DNA of 64,000 nucleotides from Pandoraea norimbergensis (lineage in GTDB: Bacteria; Pseudomonadota; Gammaproteobacteria; Burkholderiales; Burkholderiaceae): the NCBI RefSeq assembly GCF_001465545.3, contig NZ_CP013480.3, positions 434,001 to 498,000 on the forward strand. Reading direction: 5' to 3'. Position numbers and translations under genes: made by a program. The notes under the pieces were generated by a model that saw only the letters and a program-made list of their open reading frames with translations, did not search any database and was not told the DNA's origin. This document shows positions 18,565-27,377 of the stretch, piece after piece; within the stretch, counting starts at the first letter, position 1; every line of letters starts with the position of its first letter.

Positions 18565-19086
18565 TCAGCGCGACGGCTCGTGGGGTGACGGGGGCGAATG
18601 TGGCGAGGGCGGCGCGTTCGACGGCGGCAGCCCCCCGGGCGAACACAGGTCGAGCCAACCCGTGGCGGCATCGATTGCGGCGGGGTCCTGCGCGGCTTGC
18701 ATCCGGTAGACGGTCACGTTGCCCGCATCGTCCGAACAAAACAGGTCGCGTTCAAGGTCGGCAATGATCTCGAGCCGCTGCTGGAAGCGATAGAAGCCGA
18801 TCGGCGTGAGGTCCTGCACCAGCGCGGCCAAGGTTTCGGGATAGAGATAGAGGCGTCGCGGCCAATGGCCATGGCGTCGGCGAAACTTGCCGAGGGCGGC
18901 GAGCACATGCGCGAGCGTGCCGCCATGACCCCGCAGGTAATAGGTGGCTTGGGAGAGATCGGGGGCGATGGCTGCGATCGGGCCGATCGCGTGAACAGAC
19001 CCCACCGCGCTAACGGGAACAACGGGACCAACGGGACCAAGAGGGCCAACAGAGCAGATGCCGCCCGGAATCGTGGGATAGCCCAT
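18565..19086 (-). CDS. Hypothetical protein with Gly-Pro-Val-rich N-terminus
   Basis: 173 residues, family unknown to me. The first 45 residues contain a repetitive GPLGPVGPVVPVSAVG stretch encoded by near-repeats of GGGACCAAC. A better-behaved core follows (LRGHGGTLAHVLAALGKF, then RRLYLYPETLAALVQDL, and a strand-rich end FCSDDAGNVTVYRM). The C-terminus is Pro/Ser/His-rich. GGGGTGA before the ATG may serve as ribosome site. The core looks like a genuine small alpha/beta domain; the repeat region may be recent expansion. Confidence 0.55.
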   Translation of the reverse strand: MGYPTIPGGICSVGPLGPVGPVVPVSAVGSVHAIGPIAAIAPDLSQATYYLRGHGGTLAHVLAALGKFRRRHGHWPRRLYLYPETLAALVQDLTPIGFYRFQQRLEIIADLERDLFCSDDAGNVTVYRMQAAQDPAAIDAATGWLDLCSPGGLPPSNAPPSPHSPPSPHEPSR

Positions 19087-19716
19087 GATGTCACCCCGCG
19101 CGACGCGTGCAGACACGAGCACACCCGAACGGGTGCACTGCCAACGACAGACAGGTATCCACAAACACTCCGTTGACTTCCCGAAGTTGAGTGCCCGGTG
19201 AATATTGCTCTTGTGCTTTGATAGTTGCAGACGAAGGCAGGCAGCGATATCCGCACTTTCGCCTAATCCGTCGTCATGAGGCGACAGCGCAAGTGGCGGC
19301 GCGAGTGACAGCGAAGCGTGGGCACCAAAGGAAACCGGCGGACTAAGCCGCCGGTTGAGGCCCCATCGGGGCATCGCCAGCCGCGTGTACCGGCGCGGCA
19401 TGGTAAGGGCCAAGAAGACTTGGCACCAGGGGGCACTGCCACAATGCATTGAACCGTCGCCGGTTCCGGCCGCGCCCATGCAGTTTGACTGCCCTCCGAG
19501 TATAGGTCGCAAGACTGACGTGCGAATCGGCCTTTTGGATGAGCATGACGATGCGCACGGGGATGCGCGCGGCGCCAGCGCGAACTAACCCGCCTGTCAG
19601 CACTCGAATTGGCGCACCATTTCCCCTGTCACCGTGGTTTCGTCCGGGCCCGGTTTGCGTTCTAATGACGCCATATTCCGCAGTATGTGCCCGATGCAGG
19701 ACAGTCAAACATTCCT
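19087..19716. other. 630-base region without a clear gene; strong hairpin
   Basis: No convincing gene. AACCGGCGG (19333-19341) and CCGCCGGTT (19348-19356) form a perfect 9-bp stem around ACTAAG. Read on the minus strand it is followed by TCCTTT, a weak U-tract, so it could end a minus-strand transcript. A short open frame on that strand (about 19343-19553) ends inside the stem, but its composition is not convincing. A second small hairpin GCCCC-ATC-GGGGC adjoins it. A small RNA is possible. Confidence 0.35.
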
Positions 19717-20226
19717 ATGATGGCAACGAATTCTCTAAAACAATGGGCCCTGCTGGCCTGCCTGTGCGCAGCGCAGACGGCCTTCGCGGCTGACCAGTGC
19801 GAGGGCATCCTCCTGCTGGCCAAGAGCGCGCAGAACGGCTTTGAAGACATCACCGGCCCGCTCGCGGCCAAGAACGATCGCGGCGAAAGCTATCAGGCGA
19901 CCTATTCGGTGCCGGGCGGCGATTGCAAGGTGTTCCGGGCGACCGGGCTGGCGCCGACGTACGAGTGCATATGGGATTACCAGAAGATCACGCCGATGGA
20001 TCTGCGCGCGCAAGCCCAGGGCTTCGCCACACAGGTCTCGCGCTGCACCCGTGGTGTGACGACGTTGCGCACGACCACGACCAACCCCGCCGGTCTGCCC
20101 GCCGAGTGGCAGAGTGCGAGCAAGAAGTACGCGCGTCCGGTCAACTTCACGGTCACGGCGCAAGACTTGGTGACGCCGCGCGGCGAGCGCATGCGCGAGA
20201 TTTCGCTGTCGGTCGAGAAGCAGTAA
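19717..20226 (+). CDS. Exported hypothetical protein
   Basis: 169 residues with a clear signal peptide (MMATNSLKQWALLACLCAAQ to TAFAAD). The mature part has four Cys residues (DQCEGILL, GDCKVFR, YECIWDY, VSRCTRG), likely two disulfides, and a beta-rich look. I do not recognise the family. Start at 19717 places the signal peptide at the N-terminus; an in-frame ATG at 19687 would add ten residues. It stands alone on the plus strand after a long gene-free stretch. Confidence 0.7.
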   Translation: MMATNSLKQWALLACLCAAQTAFAADQCEGILLLAKSAQNGFEDITGPLAAKNDRGESYQATYSVPGGDCKVFRATGLAPTYECIWDYQKITPMDLRAQAQGFATQVSRCTRGVTTLRTTTTNPAGLPAEWQSASKKYARPVNFTVTAQDLVTPRGERMREISLSVEKQ

Positions 20227-20464
20227 GGGGTGGCCGGCGCGTGCGCATCTCGCCGTGACAAGTTGCGGTTACAAACGGTTGCACACCACCCCGCGCGTTA
20301 ACATCTTTTCGGTCGACGCTCGTTCGGCTGACCCGGTACATTCATTCTTGAGGCGTATGGCGCAGGCAAGCGCTGCGCACGCGAAGGTTGCGTGACTCTC
20401 GCCTCGTGCCAACCGGCCCCACCCTTGGGCCGGCCGATGTCGGTCGAAAGCCGGCGATATCGAA

Positions 20465-20740
20465 ATGAGTGCCCGTCTCCGCTGCTGTTTCCTCTTGCTG
20501 CTCGTGTGCGCCTACCCTGCCTGGGCAGAAGGCGGGCGAGGACGCGACCCGCTTGACGTCAACAAGGCGTCGTTGCGCGAGGACATCAGCCGCTTCAGCG
20601 CCGACCGCGGTCGCGGCCAGTCGGCCTATCCGAATTGGGCCGCCCCGGCCGAACCCCGCGAGCGGCAGTACACCCCGCAAGGCGGCCCGCGTGGCCCGCA
20701 CGGCGGTGGTGGTGGTGGCGGTGGTCGTCGCGAGCGGTAA
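20465..20740 (+). CDS. Small exported Gly/Arg-rich protein
   Basis: 91 residues: signal peptide (RLRCCFLLLLVCAYPAWAEG), a polar middle with DVNKASLREDISRFSADRGR, and a tail of eight glycines ending RRER. The poly-Gly part comes from GGT/GGC repeats and may vary in length. No family recognised. Similar short signal-peptide proteins with charged tails are common in Burkholderiales genomes. ATG at 20465. Confidence 0.6.
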   Translation: MSARLRCCFLLLLVCAYPAWAEGGRGRDPLDVNKASLREDISRFSADRGRGQSAYPNWAAPAEPRERQYTPQGGPRGPHGGGGGGGGRRER

Positions 20741-20829
20741 TTCGGCGCCTCAGCGTCGACGTTAGCCCCTGAGTCCACGCCCCGACGCCACCCGGCGTCT
20801 GCCCCCGAAATCCTCCCCTGAGTGAACCG

Positions 20830-20851
20830 AATGTTGCATATGTGCAACATT
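20830..20851. promoter_or_regulatory. Perfect 9-4-9 inverted repeat AATGTTGCA/TGCAACATT
   Basis: AATGTTGCA (20830-20838), spacer TATG, TGCAACATT (20843-20851). No T-run follows, so an operator is more likely than a terminator. It lies in the 464-base spacer between the small Gly-rich protein and the porin gene, 354 bases before the porin ATG. The TTGCA/TGCAA core recalls the sites at 8283-8350 but has the arms in the opposite arrangement. Confidence 0.5.
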
Positions 20852-20938
20852 GGATGCGCTCGTCTGTCCGCAATGCCGACTTCAGGTCGCGCTTCATGAC
20901 CCCCCATCAAACGCGCACGTCACGGCGAATGTGAGCGT

Positions 20939-20968
20939 TTGCTAACCCGGCAATATAAGGGATATATC
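20939..20968 (+). promoter_or_regulatory. Possible porin promoter
   Basis: TTGCTA (20939-20944), 18-base spacer, TATATC (20963-20968), inside the only AT-rich patch upstream of the porin gene. It would give a 5' leader of about 230 bases. The match to the sigma-70 consensus is moderate. Confidence 0.35.
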
Positions 20969-21204
20969 GATCCTGTTATACCGAGGTTAATTGTGGCGCG
21001 GGTGGTCGTCCGAATTTTGTCTCCCCACCATTTCCCGGCCACCTCATGTGGCGATTTTTCTGCGCGGTTTCGGCGTACCGAGGCCGCAGGGGCTGTGCGA
21101 GAATCACGGCCGTTCAACAGGGAGGCGCTTCGCAAACGAGCGCCGGCAGGGCCCGCGCAGGGGCGGGAGCAGGCACACAAAATACTCAAACCAAGGAGAA
21201 GTCA

Positions 21205-22245
21205 ATGAAGCGGAGCATGGCCAAGGGCCTGGGCGGGGCAATCATTCTGGGCGCGTGCATGAGCACGTCGGCGTTCGCACAATCGAACGTCACGTTGTAC
21301 GGTCAGGTGGATGCCTTCGTGGGCGCGGTGAAGAACCCGGGCGGCAATACGGCCTGGACGCAGGGCGGCGGCGGGATGTCGACGTCGTACTGGGGCATGA
21401 AGGGTAGCGAAGACCTCGGTGGCGGCCTGAAAGCCGTGTTCGTGCTCGAAGACTTCTTCCGTCCGCAGAACGGTCAGTACGGCCGCTTCCAAGGCGACTC
21501 GATGTTCTCGCGTAACGCGTACGTCGGCCTGTCGTCGGACACCGCCGGTACTGTCACGATCGGCCGTCTGACCACGTCGTACTTCGTCTCGACGATCCTG
21601 TTCAACCCGTTCGTCGATTCGTACACGTTCAGTCCGATGGTGTTCCACACCTTCATCGGTCAGGCCGGACAAGGTATCGTCGGCGACTCGGGCTGGAGCA
21701 ACGGCGTGATGTACACCACGCCCAACTTCAAGGGCCTGTCGGGCAGCGTGTCGTACGCGTTCGGCAACAAGGCGGGCGAAGCTGGCCAGAACAAGTGGAG
21801 CGCATCGGCGCTGTACTTCAACGGTCCGTTTGCCGCGACCGTGGCTTATCAGCAGGTGAAGTTCGACTCGGCCCCTGACGATATGGCCGGCATGCCGGGC
21901 TTCCGCAGCCAGCAAGCTCTGCAATTGGGTGCCACGTACGACTTCCAGATCGTGAAGCTGTTCGGCCAGTACCAATACATTCGCAACAACGTGACGGGCG
22001 GCGGCGTGTCGGAAAACGGCGGCCAGCTCGGCGTGTCGGTGCCGCTGGGCAACGGCAGCGTGCTCGCATCGTACGCGTACACGAAGAGCTCGGGCGCGAC
22101 CAACGTCAACCGCAAGACGTGGGCACTGGGCTACGACTACCCGCTGTCCAAGCGTACCGACATCTACGCGGCTTACATGATGGACAAGGTGAGCACGCTC
22201 TCGACGGGTAACACGGCGGGCGGCGGTATTCGCATGAAGTTCTGA
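21205..22245 (+). CDS. Gram-negative general porin
   Basis: 346 residues. Signal peptide ending TSAFA, mature start QSNVTLYGQVDAFVG, YWGMKGSEDLGGGLKAVFVLE, and a C-terminal beta-strand ending GGGIRMKF with the terminal Phe required for outer-membrane assembly. It is a 16-stranded trimeric porin of the Burkholderiales type, admitting small hydrophilic solutes. AAGGAGAA at 21193-21200 sets the start at 21205. A strong terminator follows, so it is a single-gene unit. Confidence 0.95.
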   Translation: MKRSMAKGLGGAIILGACMSTSAFAQSNVTLYGQVDAFVGAVKNPGGNTAWTQGGGGMSTSYWGMKGSEDLGGGLKAVFVLEDFFRPQNGQYGRFQGDSMFSRNAYVGLSSDTAGTVTIGRLTTSYFVSTILFNPFVDSYTFSPMVFHTFIGQAGQGIVGDSGWSNGVMYTTPNFKGLSGSVSYAFGNKAGEAGQNKWSASALYFNGPFAATVAYQQVKFDSAPDDMAGMPGFRSQQALQLGATYDFQIVKLFGQYQYIRNNVTGGGVSENGGQLGVSVPLGNGSVLASYAYTKSSGATNVNRKTWALGYDYPLSKRTDIYAAYMMDKVSTLSTGNTAGGGIRMKF

Positions 22246-22292
22246 TGTCGCGCGGTGCGGCAGCGATGCCTGCACCGCTCGCGTCCGGCAAG

Positions 22293-22328
22293 GGGGCAGA
22301 CGCCAATTTTGGGTGCGTCTGCCCCTTT
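22293..22328 (+). terminator. Intrinsic terminator of the porin gene
   Basis: GGGGCAGACGC (22293-22303) pairs with GCGTCTGCCCC (22315-22325), 11-base loop, followed by TTTGTCGTTTT. Perfect 11-bp stem 48 bases after the porin stop. Confidence 0.8.
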
Positions 22329-22462
22329 GTCGTTTTCTGCCCGCCACACGCGTCGCATTCCTATTGGCGAGTTCCGCACAGCGGTTTCATGTGTCACTGA
22401 TCCGACGTGGCCGCGCTATGATTTGTGCACTGAAAATCCACCAGACACGGAGCAGAGACGAC

Positions 22463-23311
22463 ATGACGATTCAACACGTGGGCATCATTGGCGCGGGCAC
22501 GATGGGTAACGGCATTGCGCAGGCGTGTGCCGTGGCCGGACTGCCGGTCACGATGGTCGATATCAGCGACGCCGCCGTGAACAAGGGCCTCGCCACCATC
22601 GCCGGCAGCCTCGATCGCCTGATCAAGAAAGACAAGCTCACGACGGCGGAAAAAGACGCCGCACTGGCGCGCATTGCCACGTCGACCGATTACGCAGCGC
22701 TCGCCGGTGCGGACATCGTGATCGAAGCGGCCACCGAGAACTTCGATCTGAAGGTGAAGATCCTCAAGCAGCTTCAGGGCGTGGCCAAAGCCGATGCCAT
22801 TCTCGCGTCGAACACGTCGTCGATTTCGATCACCAAGCTGGCCGCTGTCGTCGCGAACCCGTCGCAGTTCATCGGCATGCACTTCTTCAACCCGGTGCCG
22901 CTGATGGCGCTGGTGGAAATCATTCGCGGCCTGCAAACGAGCGACGAGACGCACGCCCGCGTCGATGCGCTCGCCCGCCAACTCGGCAAGTCACCGATCA
23001 CCGTGAAGAATGCGCCGGGCTTTGTGGTGAACCGCATTCTCGTGCCGATGATCAACGAAGCCTTCTTCGTGCTGGCGGAAAACCTCGCGACGCCGGAAGA
23101 AATCGACGAAGGCATGAAGCTCGGCTGCAATCATCCGATTGGGCCGCTCGCGCTCGCCGACATGATCGGGCTCGACGTCTGCCTCTCGGTGATGAACGTG
23201 TTCTACGAAGAGTTTGAAGACTCGAAGTATCGTGCGTGCCCGCTGCTCAAGGAAATGGTGGCGGCTGGCTATCTCGGCCGCAAGACCGGACGCGGCGTCT
23301 ACACGTACTGA
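22463..23311 (+). CDS. hbd: 3-hydroxybutyryl-CoA dehydrogenase
   Basis: 282 residues, typical for monofunctional 3-hydroxyacyl-CoA dehydrogenases. NAD-binding GIIGAGTMGNGIAQ at the N-terminus, catalytic-region SNTSSISITKLA, HFFNPVPLMALVEII with the active-site His, and the C-terminal helical domain with NAPGFVVNRIL. It interconverts 3-hydroxybutyryl-CoA and acetoacetyl-CoA. ATG at 22463 follows GGAGCAGAGACGAC. Its last 13 bases overlap the convergent gene ending at 23299. Confidence 0.93.
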   Translation: MTIQHVGIIGAGTMGNGIAQACAVAGLPVTMVDISDAAVNKGLATIAGSLDRLIKKDKLTTAEKDAALARIATSTDYAALAGADIVIEAATENFDLKVKILKQLQGVAKADAILASNTSSISITKLAAVVANPSQFIGMHFFNPVPLMALVEIIRGLQTSDETHARVDALARQLGKSPITVKNAPGFVVNRILVPMINEAFFVLAENLATPEEIDEGMKLGCNHPIGPLALADMIGLDVCLSVMNVFYEEFEDSKYRACPLLKEMVAAGYLGRKTGRGVYTY

Positions 23312-25167
23312 TTGGACTGAGCGTGGTCCGTCTGGGCCGTCTGCCGTTGAGGCGGCGTGCCCAGCGGACGCGTCACCGAAATGCGATAGGGCTCGCCGCG
23401 CCGGTAGCCGGCGTCTTCTAGCGTCGGCGCGAGCATATCGCTCACTTCCCGTTCGCTGCGTGCCCGCTCGAACGTCACCATCTTGATGCGACTCCACGGG
23501 TCGAACAGCCGGCTGCGATAGCGCGACGTCAGGATGGCCCGGGCAAATTCCAGATGTGTCAGACCATCCACCAGCCCCTCGATCGGCGGCTGCGGTGTTG
23601 CCATTTCCAGCATCTTGATGAGCACGGGCGACTCGGTATAAAGCAGCATGACGTGGGCCGGCCGGTTTTGCGGGCGCAGCGTGACCATGCGCAGTCGTGA
23701 CTTCGGCACCCCGCGTGCCAGCATGAAATGAAACAGCACCTCGGCGTTCTCATGGCAGAACGCTTCGAGTCCCGGGCGCTCAAGGTAATACATCGCGGTC
23801 TGCTCAGCGGCGCGGCGTTGTTGCTTCGACAAGGGCGTCGTCGGATCGATATCGCGTAGCCCCTCCACGAGGACTTCGCGAATATCGGTAATCGAGTTGT
23901 CGCGAAACCGTCGCAGATCGTGACGATTGCTGCGTAACAGACGCAACTCGCCGAGCGTATCGAAGGCGTCCTGAATCGCTTCGCGTACGCGTAGATCGGC
24001 GATGCCGACGAGGTTGAGCACGTACCCGCGAATACTGTCCGTGGCGCTATGCGGCGTGCCCATCGCGCTCTGCGCGCAACCGCCACCGCACAAGCGCAGT
24101 GGCGCGTAGGCGTACCACCGTGCGGTGGCCGGATCGAATCGCACGGGTACCTGTGGCTTGCCGGCCTGCGGGGCGTCGACGTACCAGTAATCGCCGACCT
24201 TGGATCGCTGCACGCGATAGTCGCCGTGGGTACCGCGCAGAAAGAAGCGATTGCCGCGCGAGACGAGCCCGGGCAGCAGGTGCGTTAGGGGTTCCGTGCG
24301 CAATAGTGATTGCGAGTAGCCCTGCAAGAATTCACCTTCGCCATGGATGGCCGGCGCAGACGGGGCGCCGGCTTGACGCGAGGGGGACGGCTTCAATGCC
24401 GGGCGCCACGGCGCCGCTTCTTGAATATCGGGCGGCGGCGGGCCGGTTTCGACGCGTTTTGCTGCGTCTGCCTGCCCGTGCGACTCGCCCGGTATCTCCA
24501 TGCCTCGCAAATCGGAATTAGCGAGTACCGCAGCCACCCGGTGGACATCGGGTCGACGTCCGGCCAGTTCTTCTGACATGAGTTGCGCCACGTCGCCGGG
24601 CACGCGCAGGAGTTGCACGCCCGGAATCATGCCGGTCGCGAAGTCCAGCGCGTGCATGCCGTCGCGCAGGTGCTTGCGCGCTGTCACGGGAATGTCGTGT
24701 CCCGTCGAGACGGCGTAGGCATCGCCGACCGACTCGGCGAAGTTCGCGAATGGCGCGCCACCCGATGCGAGCGCTTTCAAGACATCCTCCGCGCTGTAGT
24801 CGGTCTTGATCAGGGCGCGATGGATCGGCTCGACGCGGACATCCGATGAGGACGCAATGGCATCGCTGGTGTCGAGCGGCGCGCGCGGGCGCGCGATGGC
24901 GACCGGCAACGCAATGTTCGAGACGAGCAGCAGCGTGCACGCCATCGGCCATCCCGTCAACATGGCGCGGACTGAGGAGCACTTGTTTGCGGCGATGTGA
25001 CGCGGCAGGCTCGCTTGCGTCGGCACTCGGCACAGCCGTTGACCGCGTCGAGTCATGGCAGACGGACATTTCGCCAATGTCTGCCACGACGTTTGTCGAG
25101 TCGTTCCCATCGGGGGGCCGTAGTGAAGCGCAGCAGGATCCGGGGCGCGGTGCGTGCGTTTCATCAT
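23299..25167 (-). CDS. Paralogue A: membrane/secreted protein with Cys-His-Asp-like C-terminal domain
   Basis: 622 residues, no family I recognise. Layout: an Arg-rich 70-residue N-tail; hydrophobic segment about 70-91 (WPMACTLLLVSNIALPVAIA); conserved block TDYSAEDVLKALASGGAPF; a Pro-rich linker; a strand-rich module with YRVQRSK and AGKPQVPV ending in YAPLRLCGGGC near residue 360; then a helical C-terminal domain with FCHENAEVLFHFMLA (C471), RPAHVMLLYTES (H505) and conserved D534 and D556. The Cys-helix, strand, His-strand order recalls transglutaminase-like cysteine peptidases; this is inference. Its start ATGATG overlaps the TGA of paralogue B, with AAGGAC before it, so the two are translationally coupled. 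Confidence 0.8.
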   Translation of the reverse strand: MMKRTHRAPDPAALHYGPPMGTTRQTSWQTLAKCPSAMTRRGQRLCRVPTQASLPRHIAANKCSSVRAMLTGWPMACTLLLVSNIALPVAIARPRAPLDTSDAIASSSDVRVEPIHRALIKTDYSAEDVLKALASGGAPFANFAESVGDAYAVSTGHDIPVTARKHLRDGMHALDFATGMIPGVQLLRVPGDVAQLMSEELAGRRPDVHRVAAVLANSDLRGMEIPGESHGQADAAKRVETGPPPPDIQEAAPWRPALKPSPSRQAGAPSAPAIHGEGEFLQGYSQSLLRTEPLTHLLPGLVSRGNRFFLRGTHGDYRVQRSKVGDYWYVDAPQAGKPQVPVRFDPATARWYAYAPLRLCGGGCAQSAMGTPHSATDSIRGYVLNLVGIADLRVREAIQDAFDTLGELRLLRSNRHDLRRFRDNSITDIREVLVEGLRDIDPTTPLSKQQRRAAEQTAMYYLERPGLEAFCHENAEVLFHFMLARGVPKSRLRMVTLRPQNRPAHVMLLYTESPVLIKMLEMATPQPPIEGLVDGLTHLEFARAILTSRYRSRLFDPWSRIKMVTFERARSEREVSDMLAPTLEDAGYRRGEPYRISVTRPLGTPPQRQTAQTDHAQSNQYV

Positions 25168-27203
25168 GTCGGGTCCTTCGGCGCTTTGAGGACTCGCTCG
25201 CCGTGCAATGACGATCCTGACGACGACAGGCTGGACGCGCTGGAACGGGGTGTGCCCAGCGGGCGGGTGATCGACACGAAGAACGGCTCGCCGTTACGCG
25301 CGCCCGTATCTTCCAGCATCCGACGCAAAATGTTGAGCACCTCGTGCTCGCAATGCGCGCGCTCGAACGACTGCATCTTGATGCGGCCCCATGGGTCGAG
25401 CAGTCGCGTGCTGGCACGCGTGGCGTGGATTTCCTGCGCGAACGTCATTTCGGTGATCCCGTCTATGCGCGTGTCCACCGCAGGCTGAGGCGTCGCCCAA
25501 TGAAGCATCTGAATGACGTTCGTCGATTCCGTGTACAGCACCATGACGTGCGGCGGCCGATTGCGAGGGCGGAGTGTGATCATGCGGATTCGACTTGAGG
25601 GCACCCCGTTGGCGAGCATGAAGTGGAAGAGCACTTCGGCGTTTTCCTGACAGAACGCCTCGGAATCAGGGTGCTCGAGATAGTAGAGCGCCGTGCATTT
25701 TGCCGCCTCCCGCTGCTGTTCAAGCAGCGGGGCCTGACGGTCGATACGACGCATACCGTTCGACAGACTCTCCCGGATCTCGACGATCGAGTTATCGCGT
25801 AGCGGCCGCAGATCGTCGCGATTCGTGCGCAGCAGATTCAGTTCGCTCAGGTCGTCGTAGGACTCCTGAATCGCGCGGCGCACCTCGGGTTCACGAATGC
25901 TCGCGAGGTCGAAGACCATACCGAGCATGCTGTCGCTGGTGCTGCCCGCGTGCGAGACCTTGCTGGACCCACATCCACCCCCACAAAGACGCAGGGGCGC
26001 ATAAGCTCGCCATTTTCCCGTCGCCGCTTCGTAGACCACCGGGACTTGCGGCTTGCCGGCTTCATGTGCGTCGATGAGCCATTGGCCATCGGTTTTCTGG
26101 CGCTGCAAGCGGTAATAGCCCCCCGTGCCGCGTATGAAGTGATTGCCGTTCGCCACGAAGATGCCTCGCAATGGGTCCAGATCCCCCGGGCCAGGCGGCT
26201 CGGGACGATGAAGCACGTCGGCGGGAAGTGGTTGCGCGTAGCCTGCGAGGTGCTCGCGTTCGCCCGTCACGATCTCCGGCAAATCGAACGCCGAGGTGTC
26301 CAGGGGTTTGCGCAATGACTCGGGGGCGGTGCCGGAGCGGTGAGTAGCAAGGGGGTGGGCGTTGTTCGCGGGGGGATGTCGTGCCGTGGACTTGTGCGAA
26401 GACGACCCCATGCCGCGCAGGTTCGTGTTCAGTAAAACGGCGATGAGACGACTGCTGTCGACCGGCTTCCCTGCACGCTGATCTGCAACGATGTGTACGA
26501 CTTCGGCACCGAGACGCGCGAGTGCCGCCTTGGGCAGCATGCCCGTGAGGAGATCTGCCGTGACCGTGCCTTTTCGAAATCTCTCCCGGTCGTCGGTGCT
26601 GACTTCGTTCCCGGTGAGTGCCGTGTAGGCGTCGGCAATCGATTCGCCAAGATTGCGGAATGGTGCACCGCCTGAGGCAATGGCACTCAAGATATCGTCG
26701 ACGCTGTACTCGGTTTTTATTGACTCGGGTGCCAGTGGCCTGACGACGACGTCGGGCCATGCCGTCGTACCCGTTTCAGCAACCGGCAATGGGGTTGCCG
26801 CTGCTGTCGCCGAGTCCGCGGATGCCTCGCGCCATGTCAGCGACCGTCCAGTATCCGGACCGATGTCAGCCTTGATCGATGGCGGATCTTCGGGTGCAGG
26901 CCGTGGGACTGCTGCATGCGCGGGGAGTACAAGGGTCGCGGCGTTGGCGACAAGTAGCAGCGTCCACGCGATCTGCCATCGCGTGTCGGACAAGGACCGG
27001 GGCGCCGAGGGTGCCGCCGCGTGAGTATCGGGTTGACTGGATACATGAGGCAACGTGACGGCGTTCGCGCGTGTGTTGGCGTGGACGGCGCGGCGTGGCG
27101 TGGGAGGGTGTCTGGTGTGCGCTGGCGGATGGCGTTGCGCGTTGGCAGGCAAACCGTAGTGCGGTGCTACGGCGGTGGCACGTCGGTGCGGGACATGCGT
27201 CAT
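25164..27203 (-). CDS. Paralogue B: membrane/secreted protein with Cys-His-Asp-like C-terminal domain
   Basis: 679 residues, same architecture as paralogue A: His/Arg/Pro-rich N-tail of about 75 residues, hydrophobic segment about 77-97 (WQIAWTLLLVANAATLVLPA), TEYSVDDILSAIASGGAPF, YRLQRQK and AGKPQVPV, YAPLRLCGGGC near residue 404, then FCQENAEVLFHFMLANG (C518) and RPPHVMVLYTES (H552), ending in ITRPLGTP plus a Ser-rich tail. The putative Cys-His spacing (34) is identical in both. Start at 27203 is set by TTGGAGAG upstream and by the N-terminal match with A (HYGxP). First gene of a two-gene unit. The Cys/His pair suggests an enzyme; exported toxin or effector is possible but unproven. Confidence 0.8.
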   Translation of the reverse strand: MTHVPHRRATAVAPHYGLPANAQRHPPAHTRHPPTPRRAVHANTRANAVTLPHVSSQPDTHAAAPSAPRSLSDTRWQIAWTLLLVANAATLVLPAHAAVPRPAPEDPPSIKADIGPDTGRSLTWREASADSATAAATPLPVAETGTTAWPDVVVRPLAPESIKTEYSVDDILSAIASGGAPFRNLGESIADAYTALTGNEVSTDDRERFRKGTVTADLLTGMLPKAALARLGAEVVHIVADQRAGKPVDSSRLIAVLLNTNLRGMGSSSHKSTARHPPANNAHPLATHRSGTAPESLRKPLDTSAFDLPEIVTGEREHLAGYAQPLPADVLHRPEPPGPGDLDPLRGIFVANGNHFIRGTGGYYRLQRQKTDGQWLIDAHEAGKPQVPVVYEAATGKWRAYAPLRLCGGGCGSSKVSHAGSTSDSMLGMVFDLASIREPEVRRAIQESYDDLSELNLLRTNRDDLRPLRDNSIVEIRESLSNGMRRIDRQAPLLEQQREAAKCTALYYLEHPDSEAFCQENAEVLFHFMLANGVPSSRIRMITLRPRNRPPHVMVLYTESTNVIQMLHWATPQPAVDTRIDGITEMTFAQEIHATRASTRLLDPWGRIKMQSFERAHCEHEVLNILRRMLEDTGARNGEPFFVSITRPLGTPRSSASSLSSSGSSLHGERVLKAPKDPT

Positions 27204-27377
27204 GGTGGACTCTCCAAAAGAAGAGCCGCACATGCACGGTGCTCGCCGGTGTGTTGCGTTGGCGACGGCACTCGCGCAATGCGCGGCCCGGTTCGGAGAG
27301 ACTCAACCCGATGTGACGATCAGGCTTGTGTGCCCGAGGGGCGCACTGTGGCTTTCGTTCGGTTCGTGTGTGATCGG

